48,122 nt of DNA from Verrucomicrobiales bacterium. GTDB taxonomy: Bacteria > Verrucomicrobiota > Verrucomicrobiia > Limisphaerales > UBA9464. Of the stretch, positions 8,160 through 16,828 are shown in pieces. The notes below the pieces were generated by a model that worked only from the letters and a program-made list of their open reading frames with translations, ran no database searches and was not told the origin of the DNA. How positions within the stretch are numbered: the first letter of the stretch is position 1; each line of letters opens with the position of its first letter. The translations under genes were made by a program, and so were the position numbers. The stretch lies in the NCBI GenBank assembly GCA_027483345.1, contig JAIXUV010000276.1, forward strand, positions 1 through 48,122, in the 5' to 3' direction.

Positions 8160-10307
8160 TCAGTTGCTGGCGGTTGCGGTGGCGGGCGCGGCGGACTTGA
8201 TGTCGGTGCCGAGCCGTTGCAGGTAGGCGATGAGGGCGATGATCTCGCGGTCGGGCTTGGCCTTGACGCCACCCACCCCGAGGTTGGCCACGACCCTTGC
8301 GGCCTGGGCCTGGAGGTCGGCGACCGCCGTCGACTCGAATCCCTGCGGATAGGGCACTCCGACCTTGCGCAGGGCCGAGATCCGCGGGGCCACCGAGTTG
8401 GTGTCGAGGGTCTGGGTGAGCAGCCAGGAATAGCGCGGCATCATGGAACCCGGAGAGGTCGTGGTCGGCTGGTCCATGTGGTTGTAGTGCCACGCGTCCG
8501 GGTACTTCCCGCCGATGCGGTGCAGGTCCGGGCCGGTGCGCTTGGAACCCCAGAGGAACGGGTGGTCGTTCACGAACTCGCCCGCCTTGGAGTACTCGCC
8601 GTACCGCTCGGTCTCCGAACGGAACGGACGGACCATCTGCGAATGGCAGCCCACGCAGCCCTCGCGGATGTAGATGTCGCGGCCCAGGACCTCGAGCGGG
8701 GTGTAGGGCTTGACGCTGGAGATCGTCGGGACGTTCTCCTTGATCAGGAACATCGGGATCAGCTCGACCAGTCCGCCGATCGCGACGGCGACGAGGGCGA
8801 GGACGGTCATGGTGAGCGGACGGGCCTCCAGCCAGCGGTGGCCCCAGGCGAAGCGGCCCGGGTTGCCGTGGTGTTCCTCCTTGGCGTCGACCGCCACCTG
8901 GACCTCGGTCTCGGCCTCGAAGCTGCCGGACTTGGCGGTCTTCCACAGGTTGTAGGCCATGAGGATGGCGCCGACGATGTAGAGCGTGCCGCCGATCGCG
9001 CGGAGGCGGTACATCGGGAACAGCTGGAGGACGGTCTCGAGGAAGTTCGGGTACTGCAGGAAGCCGTCGGCGTTGAACTGCTTCCACATGAGGCCCTGGG
9101 TGATGCCGCTCCAGTACATCGGGACGACGTAGAACATCATGCCGAGCAGCGAGACCCAGAAGTGCCAGTTGGCGAGCTTCACCGAGTACAGCGGGGTGCG
9201 GTAGAGGCGCGGGAAGAGGTAGTAGAGCACCGAGAAGGTGAGGAACCCGTTCCAGCCGAGGGCGCCGGTGTGGACGTGGGCGATGGTCCAGTCGGTGAAA
9301 TGGGAGAGCGAGTTGACGCTCTTGATGGAGAGCATCGGGCCCTCGAGGGTGGCCATGCCGTAGGCGGTCACGGCGACGACCATGAACTTGAGCATGGGAT
9401 CCTGGCGTACCTTGTCCCAGGCGCCGCGCAGGGTGAGCAGTCCGTTGAGCATGCCGCCCCAGGAGGGGGCGATGAGCATGATCGAGAACACCATGCCCAG
9501 CGACTGGGCCCAGTCGGGCAGCGAGGAATAGAGCAGGTGGTGCGGGCCGGCCCAGATGTAGATGAAGATCAGGCCCCAGAAGTGGATGATCGAAAGCCGG
9601 TAGGAGAACACCGGGCGGTTCGCGGCCTTGGGCAGGAAGTAGTACATCAGGCCCAGGTAGGGCGTGGTGAGGAAGAACGCGACGGCGTTGTGCCCGTACC
9701 ACCACTGGACCAGGGCGTCCTGCACTCCTGCGTAGATCGAGTAGCTCTTGAAGGCGCCCGCGGGTACCGCGAGCGAATTGACGATGTGCAGCAGCGCGAC
9801 CGTGACGGCGGTGGCGATGTAGAACCAGATCGCCACGTAGATGTGCTTCTCGCGGCGCTTCACGATCGTGCCGAGGAGGTTCACCGTGAAGCAGACCCAA
9901 ACGACCGCGATGGCGATGTCGATCGGCCATTCCAGCTCCGCGTACTCCTTGCTGCTGGTGAGACCCAGCGGGAGGGTGATCGCGGCGGAGACGATGATCG
10001 CCTGCCAGCCCCAGAAGTTGATCCAGCTCAGCGCGTCGCTGAACATGCGCGCCTTGCAGAGGCGCTGGAGGCTGTAATAGATGCCCATGAAGACGCCGTT
10101 GCCGACGAAGGCGAAGATGACGGCGTTGGTGTGCAGCGGGCGGAGGCGACCGAAGGTCGTGTACTGCAGGTTCAGGTTCAGCTCCGGGAAGAACAGCTGG
10201 CAGGCGATGAGGAGGCCGGCCGCGAAGCCGACGAGTCCCCAGATCACCGTCGCTATCGCGAAGGCCCGGACGATCCGGTTGTCGTATTTGAATGTTTCCG
10301 TGGTCAT
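8160..10307 (-). CDS. ccoNO: cbb3-type cytochrome c oxidase, fused subunits I and II (CcoN-CcoO)
   Basis: This is the catalytic core of a high-affinity terminal oxidase that reduces oxygen to water and pumps protons. Residues 1 to about 475 are CcoN, with twelve or more membrane helices. Histidine-bearing motifs for the haems and CuB are visible: LRPLHTNAVIF, WWYGHNAVAFF, WAGPHHLLY and HVHTGALGWNGF. After a linker and a membrane helix, residues from about 500 to 715 are CcoO, with the haem c motif CVGCH at 551-555 and the GPDLHRIGGKYPD segment. CcoN and CcoO are separate in proteobacteria; the single chain resembles the arrangement in Bacteroidetes. The ATG at 10307 gives the standard CcoN start (TFKYDNRIVRAF); the longer frame adds an Arg/Pro-rich shadow. 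It is preceded by ccoS and followed by ccoQ. Confidence 0.96.
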   Translation of the reverse strand: MTTETFKYDNRIVRAFAIATVIWGLVGFAAGLLIACQLFFPELNLNLQYTTFGRLRPLHTNAVIFAFVGNGVFMGIYYSLQRLCKARMFSDALSWINFWGWQAIIVSAAITLPLGLTSSKEYAELEWPIDIAIAVVWVCFTVNLLGTIVKRREKHIYVAIWFYIATAVTVALLHIVNSLAVPAGAFKSYSIYAGVQDALVQWWYGHNAVAFFLTTPYLGLMYYFLPKAANRPVFSYRLSIIHFWGLIFIYIWAGPHHLLYSSLPDWAQSLGMVFSIMLIAPSWGGMLNGLLTLRGAWDKVRQDPMLKFMVVAVTAYGMATLEGPMLSIKSVNSLSHFTDWTIAHVHTGALGWNGFLTFSVLYYLFPRLYRTPLYSVKLANWHFWVSLLGMMFYVVPMYWSGITQGLMWKQFNADGFLQYPNFLETVLQLFPMYRLRAIGGTLYIVGAILMAYNLWKTAKSGSFEAETEVQVAVDAKEEHHGNPGRFAWGHRWLEARPLTMTVLALVAVAIGGLVELIPMFLIKENVPTISSVKPYTPLEVLGRDIYIREGCVGCHSQMVRPFRSETERYGEYSKAGEFVNDHPFLWGSKRTGPDLHRIGGKYPDAWHYNHMDQPTTTSPGSMMPRYSWLLTQTLDTNSVAPRISALRKVGVPYPQGFESTAVADLQAQAARVVANLGVGGVKAKPDREIIALIAYLQRLGTDIKSAAPATATASN

Positions 10308-10344
10308 GGATGTGCGCTCGTTCGTGGTTTCAAGTCGTTGGTCG

Positions 10345-10620
10345 TCACCGCATCCGCGTCGCGCCCTTGGCGCCGGTTTCCGCGGCCGCTGCCGCACGGG
10401 GTTCATCTTCCTCGTCGCCGGTCGTGCGGCTCCCCGCGCCTTGCCGTTGGGTCCCCCGGATTTGCGCGCCCACGGCAACCGAGGCGTCGTCGGACAGGAT
10501 GCGCATCGACGGCGTGCAGGTGTCCTCGAACTGCCCCGACCGCACCGCCCAGAAGAAGGCGGCGAGGAACGCGGCGGCGAAGAGGACGCTCAGCGGGATG
10601 AGGAGGAAGATGACGCTCAT
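10345..10620 (-). CDS. ccoS: cbb3-type oxidase assembly protein CcoS
   Basis: CcoS is a small membrane protein needed for cofactor insertion into cbb3 oxidase in characterised bacteria. The 91-residue product starts with the family signature MSVIFLLIPLSVLFAAAFL, a single helix. It continues with FFWAVRSGQFEDTCTPSMRIL, where the GQFED motif is diagnostic. The tail beyond about residue 50 is longer than usual and low in complexity. Its ATG overlaps the ccoI stop (ATGA), indicating translational coupling. The start at 10620 is fixed by that overlap and by the signature; the longer frame only adds ccoI shadow sequence. Confidence 0.92.
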   Translation of the reverse strand: MSVIFLLIPLSVLFAAAFLAAFFWAVRSGQFEDTCTPSMRILSDDASVAVGAQIRGTQRQGAGSRTTGDEEDEPRAAAAAETGAKGATRMR

Positions 10621-13130
10621 GGACGGCTTTCGGGGGAATGGATTGCGGGACGGAGTGCCCGTCCCGCATGGCGGGTGGCGAGGCAGGCGAAGGCGACGAC
10701 GGTGATCGAGCTCAGCGGCATGAGCACGGCGCACACGATCGGGGAAAGGAGTCCCGCGGCGGCGATGGCGAGGCCGACGAGGTTGTAGAGGCCGGACAGC
10801 AGGAATCCCGCGCGGACCAGCGCAACCGACCGACGTGCAAAGGCGAGGATGCCGGGAAGGCGCGGGACCATGTCGGCCGCCAGGATGATGTCGCTGGCCG
10901 GCGAGAACGCGCCGACCTCCTCCACCACGGCGGCACCCACGTCCGCCTGCCTCAACGCGCCGGCGTCGTTGAGTCCGTCGCCGACCATCAGGACAGTCTC
11001 GCCCCGTTCCTGGCGCGCCCGGACGAAGTCCAGCTTGTCTTGAGGACCCTGGCCGAAGCGGAGTTCCGCCTGCTCACCGAGCAGTTCGCGGAAGCGTGCC
11101 CGTTCCCCGTCGTGGTCGCCGCTCAGCAACGCGATGCGGTGGCTTCCCGCGAGCCCCGCGGGAAGGCGGTCGACGTCCGCCCGGACTCCGCCGGAGACGC
11201 GGAAGCGCCCGAGGACGCTGCCGTCCACCGAAGCCATCACCGTCGCCCCGTCGGCCGGGCCATTCACCCCGACCGGGATCTCGGCGCCGTTCTGCGCCAT
11301 CCACGAGGCCGAGCCGAGCGCGACGGCTTGACCATCGACCTCCGCGGCGACGCCCCGGCCGGGCACTTCACGGAACGCGGTGACCGCCTGGGACTCCACG
11401 GGACGGACACCGGGCCGGGCCGCGAGCCAGGAGGCGATGCGGACCGAGAGCGGATGGGTCGAGGCACGGGCGACCGCGGCGAGACGGGCCGCGTCGTCAT
11501 CGGAGAGCATCGCGCCCTCCCACTCCACCCGCGCGCCGCCGGGCGTGGTGAGCGTGCCGGTCTTGTCGAAGACCACCGTGTCCACCCGGGCGAGGATCTC
11601 GGCAACGTGGGGGTTCTTGAGGTACACGCCCACCCGTCCGAGCACCCGTTGGGCGGTACCCAGGGTGAACGGCGCGGCGAGGGCCAAGGCGCAGGGGCAG
11701 GCGACGATGAGCACCGAGGTGAAGGCCTTGAAGCCGCGGGAGGCGTCGCCGGCGGCGATCCAGCCCAGTGCCGAGGCGACGGCGATGGCGAGTATGATCC
11801 AGGTGAACCGGCGGCTGTAGGCGTTGGTGATGCGGTCGATGCCCTCGCCGCGGTCCTTGCGGAACGCGTCCTGGTTCCAAAGCGAGGTCAGGTAGCTCTG
11901 GGAGACCGGCTTGACGGTGGCGACCTCGATCAGGCCCGCGGCCTGGCGTCCGCCCGCGTGGATGAGTTCGCCGACCCCGCGCGTCACCGGCTGGGATTCA
12001 CCGGTCACGAAGGCGTAGTCGATGAGGGCCTCGCCACGGACCAGGCGGGCGTCGGCGGGGACCAGTTCGCCGTGTCGCAGCACCAGCGTGTCGCCGACGG
12101 CCAACTGGGAGAGCGCGACCCGTTCCTCGCCGGCGGCACCGCGACGCGTCACGGCCAACGGGAAGAAGGAGCGGTAGTCGCGGTCGAAGGCGAGCCGGTC
12201 GTAGGACTTGCGCTGGAAGACCTGTCCGCAGAGGAGGAAGAACAGCAGCCCGGCCATCGAGTCGAAGTAGCCGTCACCGCGCCCCGTGATCACCTCGTAG
12301 GCGCTCTGTCCGAAGATGGCGAGCAGGCCCGCGGCGATGGGGATCTCGATCACCGCGGCACGGGCGCGAAGGCCGTTCCAGGCCGCCTGCCAGTAGCCGA
12401 GGGCGCTGTAGAGAAGCACCGGGAGCGCGAGGACCAGCTGTATCTTGCCTGTCATCGCGCGGAAGGCCGGTCCGTGGACGCTGTCGAGTCCGAGATAGGC
12501 GGCGATCGCGAAGAGCATCGAGTTGCCGAAGGCGAATCCGGCCACGCCAAGCTGCAGCCACAGCCGCCGGGAGATCCCGGAGGCGGGCTTCGCGTCGAGG
12601 TCCGAGGACTTCAGGTCGGGCTCGTAGCCGAGCGAAGCTATCAGCGAAACCACCTCGGAAAGCCGGACGGAGGGCGTCTCGAACGTGATGGAGACCTCGC
12701 GGCGCAGGAAGTTCACCCGCGACTGGCCGATGCCGGACCGCAGCCGGAAGAGGTTTTCGAGGAGCCAGATGCACGCGGTGCAGTGGATCGCGGGAACCCG
12801 GAAGGTGACCCGTGTCTGGCGGGCGTCCGAGAAGTCCACGATCCGTTCCCGCACCTCGGGCACGTCCAGGAAGTCGAAGCGGTCCGCCGGACCCGGGGTC
12901 CCTCCTCGCACGCCGTCGGTCCCGCCCATCCGGTAGAGATCCTCCATGCCCCCGGCCTTGAGGATCTCGAAGACGGCGACACAGCCCTGGCAGCAGAAGT
13001 CCCGTTCGTCCCGGCTGAGCCGAGTCGTTCCACAGGGGCTGCCACAGTGGTGGCAGGAGGCCACAGACGGAGCGGCGGCGCCGGGGGCGGTTTCGGGGAC
13101 GGACGGGTTCTTGGGGGCACGGGTGCTCAC
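10617..13130 (-). CDS. ccoI: Copper-translocating P-type ATPase CcoI (FixI)
   Basis: CcoI is a P1B-type ATPase that moves copper across the inner membrane for maturation of the cbb3 oxidase. The N-terminus carries the CcoI-type metal-binding cluster (CHHCGSPCG then CCQGC), followed by a heavy-metal-associated domain with CTAC in AIHCTACIWLLENL. Then come membrane helices, the ion-site motif CPC in VACPCALALAAPF, the phosphorylation site DKTGTLT and the hinge GDGLNDAGAL. The start is uncertain: no ATG lies ahead of the cysteine cluster, and the GTG at 13130 gives about 837 residues without the upstream low-complexity stretch (frame open to 13208). It is the first gene of the operon, ahead of ccoS, unlike the proteobacterial order with ccoGHIS last. 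Confidence 0.94.
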   Translation of the reverse strand: MSTRAPKNPSVPETAPGAAAPSVASCHHCGSPCGTTRLSRDERDFCCQGCVAVFEILKAGGMEDLYRMGGTDGVRGGTPGPADRFDFLDVPEVRERIVDFSDARQTRVTFRVPAIHCTACIWLLENLFRLRSGIGQSRVNFLRREVSITFETPSVRLSEVVSLIASLGYEPDLKSSDLDAKPASGISRRLWLQLGVAGFAFGNSMLFAIAAYLGLDSVHGPAFRAMTGKIQLVLALPVLLYSALGYWQAAWNGLRARAAVIEIPIAAGLLAIFGQSAYEVITGRGDGYFDSMAGLLFFLLCGQVFQRKSYDRLAFDRDYRSFFPLAVTRRGAAGEERVALSQLAVGDTLVLRHGELVPADARLVRGEALIDYAFVTGESQPVTRGVGELIHAGGRQAAGLIEVATVKPVSQSYLTSLWNQDAFRKDRGEGIDRITNAYSRRFTWIILAIAVASALGWIAAGDASRGFKAFTSVLIVACPCALALAAPFTLGTAQRVLGRVGVYLKNPHVAEILARVDTVVFDKTGTLTTPGGARVEWEGAMLSDDDAARLAAVARASTHPLSVRIASWLAARPGVRPVESQAVTAFREVPGRGVAAEVDGQAVALGSASWMAQNGAEIPVGVNGPADGATVMASVDGSVLGRFRVSGGVRADVDRLPAGLAGSHRIALLSGDHDGERARFRELLGEQAELRFGQGPQDKLDFVRARQERGETVLMVGDGLNDAGALRQADVGAAVVEEVGAFSPASDIILAADMVPRLPGILAFARRSVALVRAGFLLSGLYNLVGLAIAAAGLLSPIVCAVLMPLSSITVVAFACLATRHAGRALRPAIHSPESRP

Positions 13131-13276
13131 GACGCGGCCCGAACATTGCCGGGGAGGCGCGGAGCTACTTCGCGGAAATTGCCACGGTGGAGACGCCGTT
13201 TGTTGCACGATCCCCGCGGCCGGTGCTCTACCGGCGTTTCAAAGGGGACCGCAAGGAAACCGGCGGGGCGGACGGT

Positions 13277-14032
13277 TCAGCCGTTGGAGCCGCCGACGTT
13301 CTGGCTCTCGACCCAGCGGACCGCGTGCCGGACCAGCTCGGTGGCGTTGGAGAGTTCCAGCTTCTCCTTGATGTGCCCGCGGTGCACGTCGACGGTCTTC
13401 GTGCTGAGCCCGAGCTGCTCCGCGATGTCCCGCGTGGTGCGCCCCTGGCCGATCAGCTGGAAGATCTCGAACTCGCGGTCGCTCAGCTTCTCGATCGGCG
13501 AACTCGATCCGCGCGGACGCCGGCCGGTCATCGCGTCCAGGAGGGTCGCCGACATGCGGGCGCTCACGTAGACGCGTCCTTCCAAGACCTGCCGGATGGC
13601 CGCCAGCAGGGCCTCGCCGCCGGCCTCCTTCATCACGTAGCCACGCGCACCGGCCCGCAGAACGCGCTCCGCGTAGATCATCTCGTCGTGCATCGAGACC
13701 ACCAGGATCGGCTGGTCCGGATGCAGGCTGAGGACGTCCTTGATGAACTCCACGCCGGAACGCCCCGGCATGGTGAGGTCGGTGACCAGCAGGTCGGGAC
13801 CCTCACGCGCCATCAGGGCGAGAGCCTCGGCCGGTGAGGACGCCTCGCAGCAGACCTCGATGTCCGGCTGGCGGTTGATGATCATCGAGAGCCCGGCGCG
13901 CATGAGCGGATGGTCGTCCACGAGCAGCAGACGGCTCCTCGCGGGCTTGGACGGCTTCGACGCGGCCCGAGTGCGGCCCTTGGACGGCGGGGCAGGGACG
14001 GCCGGCGAGGAAGGCTTGCGGGAAGGCTTCAT
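13277..14032 (-). CDS. NarL/FixJ-type response regulator with LuxR HTH
   Basis: This is a two-component transcription regulator of 251 residues. After a basic Ser/Pro/Lys-rich N-terminus of about 34 residues comes a receiver domain with the acidic pair in LLLVDDHP and the phospho-acceptor Asp85 in [12 protein letters not shown]-terminal GerE/LuxR helix-turn-helix follows ([20 protein letters not shown], then [19 protein letters not shown]). Its ATG overlaps the stop of the upstream kinase gene (ATGA), so the two form a coupled pair and probably a cognate system. The target genes are unknown; the adjacent cbb3 operon downstream on the same strand is one candidate on position alone. Confidence 0.93.
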   Translation of the reverse strand: MKPSRKPSSPAVPAPPSKGRTRAASKPSKPARSRLLLVDDHPLMRAGLSMIINRQPDIEVCCEASSPAEALALMAREGPDLLVTDLTMPGRSGVEFIKDVLSLHPDQPILVVSMHDEMIYAERVLRAGARGYVMKEAGGEALLAAIRQVLEGRVYVSARMSATLLDAMTGRRPRGSSSPIEKLSDREFEIFQLIGQGRTTRDIAEQLGLSTKTVDVHRGHIKEKLELSNATELVRHAVRWVESQNVGGSNG

Positions 14033-15192
14033 GGCTGGACCGGGACGATCCCGAGGCTGCCCTCCGAGACGGAACAGCGGAGCCGCGTCCCCTTGCCCGG
14101 GCTCGACTGGATGCGCAGCTCCGCGCCGATCAAACCGGCCCGATAACGCATGACACGCAGGCCGATGCCGGAACCGTCGCCCGTCCGCGTCACGAAACCA
14201 TGCCCGTCGTCGTCGACCTCCAGCACCAGGTTCCCACGCGTCCGCGCCAACCGGATGCGGATCGCGCCGGGCTGCCCGTGTTTCAGCGCGTTGTTCACCG
14301 CTTCCTGGGCGATCCGGTAGAGATGCAAGGCCACGTGCGGATCCGGGATCGGAACAGCCGTCGGACACTCCAGGGTGCACGGGGTCCGGGCCAAGGTCCG
14401 GGTCGTTTCGGCCAGTTCCCGGAGCGCGTCGGTCAAGCCCTCCTCCTCCATGGCGACCGGGGAGAGCCCATGGGACAGCTGACGAGTTTGGGTAACGGTG
14501 GACCGCAGCTGCCGCGCGAGCTCGCGCAACGACCGGCCCGCCTCGGGCGAAAGGGAGTCGAACTCCTGCACGAGACCCTGGACGTAGAGTTCCAGTGCGG
14601 TGAGATGCTGGCCGAGCCCGTCGTGGAGGTCCCGGCCGATGCGCCGCTGCTCGCGGTCGCTCACCTCCAGCAGCTCGCGCTCAAGCCGCTTGCGACGGGT
14701 GATGTCGGTGCGGATGGAGACGTATTGGAACGGAACCCCGTCGCTCCCGAGGAACGGCACGATCGTGGTGTCCACCCAGTAGGTGGTCCCCTGCTTCGTC
14801 CGGTTCATGATCTCCCCCTTCCAGACGCGGCCGCTCCGGATGGTCTTCCAGAGTCCGGTGAAGAAGGCCTTCGGATGGTGGCCGGAATTGAGGATGCGGT
14901 GGTTGCGGCCGATCAGCTCGTCGAGTCCGTATCCGGAGATCTGGCAGAAGCGCCGGTTGGCGTGCGTGATGGTCCCCTCGGCATCGGTGATCGCGACGAT
15001 CGAGTGCTCGTCCAGGGCGGACTTGATGTCGCGCAGTTCCTTGCGGGTGGCCTCCATCACCTTCTCGAATTCACGGCGCGGAGTCGGGTGGCTGCGGCCG
15101 GAGACCGGTGGCGGCGTGCGGACCTGGGCAGGACGTCTCCGCGGGCTCCGGGGCTTCTTCCCGGGTTGGCTTCGGTCCGTGACGGGTTTCAC
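14029..15192 (-). CDS. PAS-domain sensor histidine kinase (HisKA_3, NarX/DegS type)
   Basis: This is the sensor partner of the following LuxR-type regulator. The 387-residue protein has a basic N-terminus, a helical stretch at about 42-58, and a PAS domain ([20 protein letters not shown] to about residue 180 with a PAC segment). A HisKA_3 dimerisation domain follows, with the phospho-accepting His190 in [15 protein letters not shown], and then an ATPase domain with [16 protein letters not shown] and [11 protein letters not shown] motifs. No membrane segment is visible, so it is probably cytoplasmic and senses an internal or redox cue through PAS. The start is a GTG without a clear ribosome-binding site; an ATG at about residue 46 is possible but would trim the helix before the PAS domain. 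Confidence 0.9.
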   Translation of the reverse strand: MKPVTDRSQPGKKPRSPRRRPAQVRTPPPVSGRSHPTPRREFEKVMEATRKELRDIKSALDEHSIVAITDAEGTITHANRRFCQISGYGLDELIGRNHRILNSGHHPKAFFTGLWKTIRSGRVWKGEIMNRTKQGTTYWVDTTIVPFLGSDGVPFQYVSIRTDITRRKRLERELLEVSDREQRRIGRDLHDGLGQHLTALELYVQGLVQEFDSLSPEAGRSLRELARQLRSTVTQTRQLSHGLSPVAMEEEGLTDALRELAETTRTLARTPCTLECPTAVPIPDPHVALHLYRIAQEAVNNALKHGQPGAIRIRLARTRGNLVLEVDDDGHGFVTRTGDGSGIGLRVMRYRAGLIGAELRIQSSPGKGTRLRCSVSEGSLGIVPVQP

Positions 15193-15359
15193 GTCCGAAC
15201 TCTACGGACCTGGCCTTCCCGGTGCGACAGAAAGGTGCCCCGCCGAACCCGCTTCGAACAGAACCCACGGATGGGACCGTCAGGCGGAAACCGCGATTCC
15301 CTTCCAGTCCCTTGGCGAATCGGCGGCCTTGCGTGGAGTCTCCCGCCTGCATCGTCGGT

Positions 15360-16244
15360 TCAGCCTCCGGCGAACAGCCGTCCCCGGTACTCGGTCGGCG
15401 ACTGACGGACGATCTTCTTGAACACGCGGTTGAAGTGGGTGAGGGACTGGAAGCCGACCTCGTAGGCGATCTCGCTGATGCGGAGGTTGGGGTTGAGCAG
15501 GAGGTTCTTCGCCTTCTCCACACGGACCCGGGAGACGTACTCGGTGAAGTGGATCCCGGTGTGCTTTTTGAAGATCTTGCAGAAGTAGTAGAGGCTCGTG
15601 TGCACCGACTTGGCGACCTCGCCGAGGGAGATGTCGTCGGCGTGGTGTTCCTCGATGTACTGCTTGGCCCGGGTGATCACCGGCGGCTCCGAGTTGGCGC
15701 CCTGGACCGCGATCTGGTTGCTCTTCATCGACAGGTGGTCGGCGAAGATCTTCAGCAGCTCGGTGACCGACTCGATCTTGCGCTGCGGCATCACCGCGGT
15801 GCCCATGAACGCGTCGCGGGCGCGGTCGTTGTCGATGTCGACGCCGAGCTTGCCCGCCTCGTCGACGGCGCGCCGGAAGGCGGCGGGCGTCGGACGGGTG
15901 CGCATGACCTGGCCGGTCTGGAGGAATCCGATGGTCTCCTCGCCGAGCTTAACCGGGACGGCCGTCTCGCTCAGGCCGTAGGGGCAGGTCATCGTGCAGG
16001 CCTCGGTCTTCGCCGACTCCGCGAGACGCTCCTGGAGGTGCAGGCAGGCGGAGCAGGTGCGGCTCTTCTCGGCCGTCATCGCGCAGAACGCGTTCTCGCC
16101 CCGGACCCCGTGCAGCGGCAGCTGCCAGGTTACCGCCGGACGGAGCGTGATCGGCAACCCGGTCGCCTCGGTGAAGGCCCGTTGGTATCCCTCGTACATG
16201 GGTGAGTTCTTGAGCGTCTCGATCATCTGTCCGTTGGCATTCAT
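15360..16244 (-). CDS. AraC-family regulator with N-terminal PocR sensory domain
   Basis: This is a one-component transcription regulator of 294 residues. The N-terminal 170 residues match the PocR ligand-binding domain: a cysteine cluster with CSAC at about 65 and CTMTCPYGL at about 85, then ETAVPVKLGEETIGFLQTGQV. PocR domains are thought to bind small hydrocarbon derivatives and may hold a metal through the cysteines. The C-terminal 100 residues are a typical double HTH (ISLGEVAKSVHTSLYYFCKI and LRISEIAYEVGFQSLTHFNR). The ATG at 16244 has a GAGGGAAAG stretch about 10 nt upstream. It is not tightly linked to the kinase pair (167-nt gap) and has a long upstream region carrying a palindrome at 16371-16387. 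The ligand and targets are unknown. Confidence 0.92.
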   Translation of the reverse strand: MNANGQMIETLKNSPMYEGYQRAFTEATGLPITLRPAVTWQLPLHGVRGENAFCAMTAEKSRTCSACLHLQERLAESAKTEACTMTCPYGLSETAVPVKLGEETIGFLQTGQVMRTRPTPAAFRRAVDEAGKLGVDIDNDRARDAFMGTAVMPQRKIESVTELLKIFADHLSMKSNQIAVQGANSEPPVITRAKQYIEEHHADDISLGEVAKSVHTSLYYFCKIFKKHTGIHFTEYVSRVRVEKAKNLLLNPNLRISEIAYEVGFQSLTHFNRVFKKIVRQSPTEYRGRLFAGG

Positions 16245-16370
16245 TGGCTTTGTCTTTCCCTCGGCGGCGCAACCGAACTTGCTCCGCGTGGCGACAATAT
16301 CGGCCGAAAGGACAAAATCCGGCTATTGGGGCCGCCGCCTGAACTCATCGGGACCTCGCCCGGATGGGGC

Positions 16371-16387
16371 ATAGGGGAATCCCCTAT
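16371..16387. promoter_or_regulatory. Palindrome ATAGGGG-AAT-CCCCTAT upstream of the PocR/AraC gene
   Basis: Seven-base arms flank a 3-nt centre, 127 nt upstream of the regulator's ATG. The size and symmetry fit an operator, but no partner site was identified. Confidence 0.3.
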
Positions 16388-16452
16388 CCGGACCTTCTGG
16401 GAAGCCCGATCGGCCCGGCGTCGATGGCATCGCATCCATTCGGAAGGGACTC

Positions 16453-16497
16453 TTACGCAAGGACGCGAAGGCGCGAAGAGACAGAGGGAAACGGGGG
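16453..16497. repeat. Degenerate purine-rich period-8/9 repeat
   Basis: Tandem near-copies of ACGCGAAGG/CGCGAAGAG run across this stretch and fade into GA-rich sequence. It is related to the repeat arms at 16601-16702. Confidence 0.5.
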
Positions 16498-16600
16498 ACT
16501 TGTGAGGAAGCCGGATTGGACACGGATGGGTGGTTGCCATTTCGGCCGTGGGGAGAAACCCCTCCCCGTCTGAGCGGATGAGATCCCCCGGCATTTGTTT

Positions 16601-16702
16601 TCACGCGAAGGCGCGGAGAGCGCGGAGGACTGGGGCAACCGATCCGAGGTCGTTTGAGGGAATCGTCGGCCCCCGCTCCGCGGCCTCCGCGCCTCCGCGT
16701 GA
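16601..16702. repeat. 102-bp element bounded by CACGCGGAGG-type inverted arms
   Basis: The left arm begins TCACGCGAAGGCGCGGAG and the right arm ends CTCCGCGCCTCCGCGTGA. Over about 27 bp the arms are reverse complements with only a few mismatches. Similar elements lie at 28515-28613 and 29961-30055. The core between the arms differs among copies. Confidence 0.65.
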
Positions 16703-16828
16703 CCCTTCTCCCGAACGGCAGCACGACGAAGAAGCCCAGGGCGGAGCATCGCACCAAAACACGCCGAACGGCGAACGGTCCGGGGCGGCTTCTTGGCGTG
16801 AGGTCCGTCTCCGCTCCCGTCGACGGGA

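Larger units (their letters stand above)
16245..16828. other. 584-nt gene-free region with palindromes and repeats
   Basis: I see no convincing gene here; open frames are low-complexity shadows. The region holds a palindrome at 16371-16387, a purine-rich repeat at 16453-16497, an inverted-arm element at 16601-16702, and a 14-bp perfect palindrome TCCCGTCGACGGGA at 16815-16828 directly after the radical SAM stop codon. That last palindrome could form a small stem with a TCGA loop. Confidence 0.6.

Noticed and set aside
7884-10601. Plus-strand frame (905 codons) across ccoNO
   Set aside because: It is the shadow of the CcoN-CcoO fusion; no start signal or motif.
10638-13571. Plus-strand frame (977 codons) across ccoI
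   Set aside because: It is antisense to a P-type ATPase with all signature motifs; the translation is low in complexity.
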